Assembly: GCF_035046505.1 (NCBI RefSeq)
Contig: NC_089821.1
Span: 170,579,531 to 170,643,530, forward strand
Reading direction: 5' to 3'
DNA: 64,000 nt
Origin: Tiliqua scincoides
Taxonomy: Eukaryota; Chordata; Lepidosauria; Squamata; Scincidae
Numbering within the stretch: position 1 is the stretch's first letter; every line of letters begins with the position of its first letter. Under the pieces are notes generated by a model. The model had not been told where the DNA came from and searched no databases. It worked only from the letters and a program-made list of their open reading frames with translations. The position numbers were made by a program, and so were the translations under genes. Shown piece after piece: positions 58,524 to 64,000 of the stretch.

Positions 58524-61483
58524 TAGGAGTAGGAGTAGGAGTAGTAATAATTTAATCATTGATTAAATACATTGATTACACCTTCCTTTTCCCCACACAC
58601 ATTAGTGCACATGCCCCCATCAGTGTTTTTGCTGCTTCCGCCTGCCACTTCTTTTAAAATGGCCACAGAGGGAGGATCTTAGGAGCTGAATCTGTCCTCT
58701 AGCTTTGCAGATGCAATATTCAGTAGTAGTGCTAGAGGAGTAAGCTGCTCTTCTCCATCTTCTTCTTGCTTGCTCTCCAAGGGTAGCAAGCATGATGAGA
58801 ATGGGGTGGGCAGGTAGGTGGAATGGCTGGGCAGTGGGCCGGGAGAGGCAGTGTTCAGGTGCAAAGTGCGAAGTATGCCGCATCAGTGCTCCACCCCTCA
58901 TTCCCACTGTGCCACTTCAAGCAGACACTTTGCAGCCTCTTGGGTAGGCCAGCCCTGTGAAATTGTGAACGTTTCTCATCAAATTTAGCAGAGATTCACA
59001 TTTCAGGTTCTCTTTCAGTTTTGGAGAAACAGTCCAATTCTCTTGATTCTTGATTCAGGAGCAATTTAATCTGCTAAATTTGACATGTATTCCAATAGTT
59101 ATAAATTTACTCTGCATGGAAGAAAGTGTCAACTCCACAAGGTCAGAAAGGGTTGCCCCACACTTCTAAAAGTGGGTTACTCTCCATAGGGTTACACATA
59201 TATAAAGATGGGCTTACTTCCATTAATTGCTTAGGATGGAAACATTAACATGAAAAGCACCATTAATGTTTTCTTAACAATCAGATATGTGGGACAAAGC
59301 CCACCCAATGCAATTTTGTCCCTTTCAGGCCCCTTCCCCAATATTTGTTCTTCTATACTGGGTGGGATCTTGGGAGCAGAATCAGAAATGCAGGTTGGCA
59401 GTGTTCACCTGTCTCCCCATAAGATGTAGTTTGAGCCTCATACAGGCAACTAGAGACAAATGACAAAATAGTTATTAAATATATGAAGCAGAGGAGGAGA
59501 CAGCAAAAACTAGCAGAAATAAATTAGTGCAGAAAGTTAAAAAAGAAAAAGGAAGATAATATATTCAGCTGGTAAGGGATTCTTTAATTAAGGTGCAATA
59601 AAGAGGCACAGCATGAAGATGTGAAATGGTAAAAAAAGATATAAAATTTTACAAAGCACAAAGAAGTACAAAGACTAAAGAAAGTACTGTATAGAAAAGT
59701 CAAAGATGAAAGACAAAAGGGGGCTACAGAATGGATACAGTAACATCTCAATTTGGATATGAAACATGAAAGGCAACCAGCACAAAGTAATCTAAAAGAA
59801 ACGCAACAATCACCTGGAGACAGTGAAGAATATGGAGAAAAAAGTTAAGACACTTTCTAATTCTTTTGAAAGGAAGCATAGGTGGAACATGTGTTCCATT
59901 GGTGGTGGCTGCCATAAAAGCACTAAAAGCACTTTGCGGCAGTGCAGGAAGTCAGTGCATTAGAAGGAAAGCTGGAGCCCTCCCACACATGCTGGCAAAG
60001 CAACGAAGGCCTATTGGAGCAGGTAAGTGTGACTCAGGGTGGGGGATGAAGTAAGGGAGGGAGTTGAATGGGATGGGGGAGGCTAGAATGGGGAGGAGAT
60101 GGGGTGGGCAGATTGGGCCAGATTGGGTGGGTTCAGCAGCAGCACACACCAAATCCAAACCCCCTTCCTGGGCCCAAACTGCCTGCACAGATCAACTCAG
60201 ACTTGAGCCAGAGATATTCCTGGCATAAGGCCAAGTTGACCCTAGTAGCTTCTGGGGTTTACTCCAGAGTAAGGTGATGTAATGGAAACATGCAAGATCC
60301 CTCAAGGAGATAGGGTGTTATGTGGTGTCAACGGTGGTCCCTTGCTCTGACAGATCTGGAAGCATGGGGTTAAAAACTTGACTTTTAGCAGTGGCTGTGT
60401 TACAAAGCTGCAGCCAGTAGAGGCACCAAGGTCTTTGAGGATAAAAGCAGCACCTGGCACAGTGAGAATGGGTGGTGTAGAAGGAAGGAAGTTGAAGAGA
60501 CTAAGACGGCAGAAGGAAAGAGGATGGACTGACTAAATGGGAGATTGAACGAAGGGAGACTGCTGGAGATGCTGGAGACTACAGTGTGACTTCCACGTCC
60601 AAGAGCTGCTGGGTGGGTATTGCTGCAAGGTGTTGCTGCAGCAGCTGGAGAAGCTGCTGGCTGGAGAGTGGATGAAGGAGGAACCCTGCAGGTTGAACAG
60701 GTAAGCTACTCTAGTGGTGGGGTCCAGCAGTGCTTTCTGCAGAACTAGGGCTATTTTGAGTGAAGAGGACTAATTAGCTTAAAGTGGGCATATGTACAAC
60801 TCCCCATATGTACAACTCCCCATGGCATATGTCCATGTACAACTCCCCATAGGAATATGCACAGGAAAGCCTGTGTGTGCGTGGTGCAGATATTGGAACT
60901 GGATCACCAATCTACTTCACCCCACAGCTGCTAGTTTCAAAACTGAAAAACACAAAAGTCCAAAGGCGCATCTAGTGAACACACTGAAATTTAGACAAAC
61001 CATTGAAGCAGTAATGTGAATTTGAATTCAGAGGATGTTAGAGTTGGAAGGTTCCTTGAAGATCATCTAGCCCAAACCACTGACCAACTCCTACAGCGTT
61101 CCTGACAGGTAGTCTATTCTCTGGTTGAAAATTTTCGGTGAAGGAGAGCCCACTACTCCACAAGTTAAACAGTTCCAGAACTGGACAGCTCTTAGGAAAT
61201 TCTTCCTCATATCTAGCCTAAAGCTATTTTCCTGTAGTTCCAACCCATTGGTTCTAGTCCTGTCCACAGGAGTAACAGAGAGTGAGTCTTCTCTCCTCCT
61301 ATGTAACAGCTCTTCAGATACTTGAAGACAGCTATTGTATCTCCTTTTAGTCTTCTCTTTTCCAGTCTAAACATGCCAAACTCTTTCAACAGTTCCTTAT
61401 AGCACTTCAAGACTCCTCATTGTATGTTGTCCTCTGTTGAACCCATTCTATTGGCTTCTGGCAAAAACTACTGGCGAAACATT

Positions 61484-61565
61484 TCTATTTATTTATTTAT
61501 TTATTAGATTAGTATTCCGCCTTTCTGCCCGAAGGGCACCCAAGGTGGCTAGTTTCTAGTACAAA
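61484..61565 (-). mobile_element. 3' end of a SINE/LINE with (TAAA)n tail
   Basis: On the minus strand, GCCACCTTGGGTGCCCTTCG then GGCAGAAAGGCGG runs into AATAAATAAATA. A common reptile repeat ending; only the end is visible. Confidence 0.5.
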
Positions 61566-62128
61566 TAAGTTTCAAACCATAGGGCCTAATCCAAAGACCC
61601 TGCATGCCTTTACTGGAATGAAGTGCTTGGGATAAAACTGAATTGAGACATTGGCTATCAGGACAAAATTCTTATTAGCAAAAGCTGTTCAACAGAGGAA
61701 CTAATTACTAAGGGATGTTGAATTTTTCTCACTGGTTATCTTCAAGCAGAGACTTAACAGACACCTTTTGGAGATGTTGTCAAGAAGATTTTCATTTTTA
61801 AGAAGAGGGTTGGGCTAGATGGCCTTAAAGGTCCCTTTCAATCAAAGGCCTTTGTGGTTCTGTGATTATGTTGCATGTCCTTTATATAAATGATTACAAC
61901 TTTAAAAAACTTTTTTTTTTTTGCTTCTCCTTTGCATTCTTGGGCTAGTTCTGTGAATCAGTGGGAATTTCCATCATTCTTGAGACTCTTCTCATAGCCA
62001 GTGGTCCATTTAAGATGTCTTATGACCTGTATGACAAAGTAGTGGGCAGCTCTCCCAAACTCTCCCACTAGTGTTCTAGTGATGTCAAATAATTTAACCA
62101 CAGTAGCAGAGTACTGAGGTACTGAGTA

Positions 62129-62437
62129 CACAAGAGACGCCTGAGGGGGGACATGATTGAGACATACAAAATTATGCAGAGGATGGACAGAGTGGATAAG
62201 GAGATGCTCTTTACACTCTCACATAATACCAGAACCAGGGGACATCCACTAAAATTGAGTGTTGGGCAGGTTAGGACAGACAAAAGAAAATATTTCTTTA
62301 CTCAGCGTGTGGTTGGTCTGTGGAACTCCTTGCCACAGGATGTGGTGATGGCGCCAAGCCATCAAGTCCAGGAAGCTGGACTAGATGGGCCTATGGCCTG
62401 ATCCAGTGGGGCTGTTCTTATGTTCTTATGTTCTTAG
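62129..62437 (+). mobile_element. CR1/L2-type LINE 3' end
   Basis: Open + strand reading RLRGDMIETYKIMQRMDR, then LFTLSHNTRTRGHPLKL, then FFTQRVVGLWNSLPQDVV, the conserved C-terminus of CR1/L2-type ORF2. This is followed by GATGGGCCTATGGCCTGATC-CAGTGGGG and a (TTCTTATG)n tail typical of CR1. Best preserved LINE piece of the window, but strongly 5'-truncated. Confidence 0.88.
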
Positions 62438-64000
62438 TATGTATTTGCTTTTTACATTTAACCACAGTAGCAGATATACTCATGAAACTGAGGGTCAAAA
62501 ATAATCACCATAGTAAGGTGTTAAAATCCTGCTCCAGACTTGCTATCATTTGTAACTGCAGAGTTAATAACTTGCTGATATTCTGTGCTATGCGTGTTAT
62601 TCTACTGTGTCTGTGATTGTGCTGTTCAGATCCTTGAAACCTGTTCTTCTTCCCTACCACCAAGGGTGGCTTGCCTAATCAGTAAATCCTCCTTTTATCC
62701 TTTTATATTTTAATAATTCTGGTTTTAATCTTGCTTCTGTTTGAGAGTATATCTTTTTCTAATGTTTGAGAATCTGGAGAGATGAAAAAAATTCCTTCCA
62801 CTCTTCTTCTTACAGATTTTTTTTGTTCTTCTCCTGCCAATATGGCATCTGACTAAAACAAAACACTGTAAACAGATTTACTAAGTGTGGAAGAGGACTG
62901 CTCAACTTTGCCAGGCACAACTACTGAAAAATCCAAAGTCTCTGTAGATTTATATCCTCCTAACCCCACAGAGTGACATCCAATATAGTGGGTGAAGCTA
63001 CGTAATCTTCCTTACAGAAGAAATGATAATTTCACACATTCCTAGGATTTATGTTTGCCAAAACGGCTGTAAATATTGCTGTGTTTGACATGGGATGACA
63101 CCATGTGATAATGTTTTATCCCTGCTTTGTAATCAGGCACTGGGGTTGGGAGGAAATTGCCTTCGAGTAACCAGCTAGGCCAGGCCTCATTGCTGCTCTG
63201 TTTGAGATTGCTAACATGAAATCTCATGACTACTCAGAGGAAAGTTCCACTGTGGTAAGTCGTAAGTGTATATAAGATTGCAGCCTAAAAGGGCCAACAC
63301 ATATATAGCCAATAGAGCTCTTTCCCCAGGTGGAAATGATGTGGCTACACACTCATTTCATTTGGAAATGGTGTGGCTACATATAGAGAGTGAGAGAGAG
63401 CACACACGCGCACGAGCCCAGATTGGTGGTAGCTCCATAATGCTCCAATTGCAAAAATGGCTCCTGGCTTTCTAAGCCGTCCTTTGCTATGAAAAGTCCT
63501 CTCTGTTATTGCTGCAGCTGCTGTATCAGTGCTTCAGCATTGCCATACCTGAATATTTTGCAATCACATTTCTGTGGCCAAGAGCAAGAGGAAGGTGATG
63601 ACTGATAAAGAGGTTGAGAAGAAAAAAACGGGGTGGCCTCAAAGTGCCGCATCTCCCGTCTGACATTGGTTACATACAGTACATGCAGTAAAAATATTTT
63701 CCATCTTCTCTGTGTGTGCCGTATTTCACATGCCTCAATATGTCAGGCTCTCTTGCCAGTGTAATACCCACAGGGAGACATGGAAATAGACTCCTCTTGG
63801 GGATGAGGTTACTGTCTGGCACCTTACACATGATGGCGTAACTTCTGGGAGGCACCACAACACGAGGTTAGCAACATGTTTTGTGATATTGACCTGATGC
63901 AACAGTTGACGTCTATATCTCATTTGGACCACGTCCTTGTTGGTGCAGCAAATCCCTGGCCTGGGGTAGAAAGCAACCAAACCATGTTTCACTTCCAATA

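Larger units (their letters stand above)
57208..64000. other. Right end of window: putative first MLIP intron or intergenic DNA
   Basis: Holds a 5S-like SINE (58425), a CR1 3' end (62129), an interspersed repeat end (61484-61560) and repeated CATATGTACAACTCCCC units (60787-60850). About 59880-60250 resembles the GC-richer foldback family. No further exon recognised. Confidence 0.45.

Noticed and set aside
62153-62401. 82-codon + strand frame as a host gene
   Set aside because: It is the C-terminus of a CR1/L2-type LINE ORF2.

Overview
The window looks like chromosomal DNA of a squamate reptile, probably a lizard. Support comes from exon/intron genes with GT-AG borders, tRNA-derived SINEs ending in (TTA)n, a 5S-rRNA-headed SINE, CR1-type LINE pieces and many small hAT transposons; species is not determined. 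I see no retrovirus or LTR element, no CRISPR array and no bacterial-type operon.

Left part (1-26525): the 3' half of LRRC1 (LANO), the LAP-family relative of Scribble that has leucine-rich repeats but no PDZ domain. Seven coding exons on the + strand (202-346, 3900-4018, 5500-5583, 19163-19278, 21394-21566, 22489-22625, 25210-25368) join in frame to 310 codons and a stop, ending in the PDZ-ligand-like tail TTSV. The 5' exons lie left of the window. A further 54-nt in-frame exon candidate (22849-22902) sits between the last two exons. The 3'UTR runs to poly(A) signals at 26382 and 26501.

Middle part (26526-41493): no gene recognised. It is a patchwork of hAT elements (one triple nest), CR1 LINE fragments including a decayed ORF1 with an esterase domain, SINEs and simple repeats.

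Right-centre part (41494-50673): seven + strand exon-like blocks, all open and all phase 0 at both ends. Three of them (47030-47119, 48065-48142, 49184-49279) together spell a diverged PDZ domain that resembles Scribble PDZ1. A domain of this kind is absent from the LRRC1 product as I know it. Since LRRC1 exon 22489-22625 and the cassette candidate also end in phase 0, the blocks could be spliced to LRRC1 as a long LRR+PDZ form, or be the relic of one.

Right part (50674-64000): a possible short acidic exon (56704-56748), then a TATA box (56991) and a small first-exon candidate (57142-57207, starting MELGK) that may be the start of MLIP, which I recall as the downstream neighbour of LRRC1 in mammals. 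MLIP carries a YKAFAAIP-type motif like the DYRAFAA repeats of the Scribble C-terminus. This suggests that LRRC1, the PDZ relics and MLIP are the front, middle and back of one ancient Scribble paralogue. The remainder is intronic or intergenic DNA with repeats.

Most hAT copies have clear 8-bp target duplications, nearly all with a central TA, the signature of the Buster branch of hAT. Coordinates of decayed repeats without target duplications are approximate.
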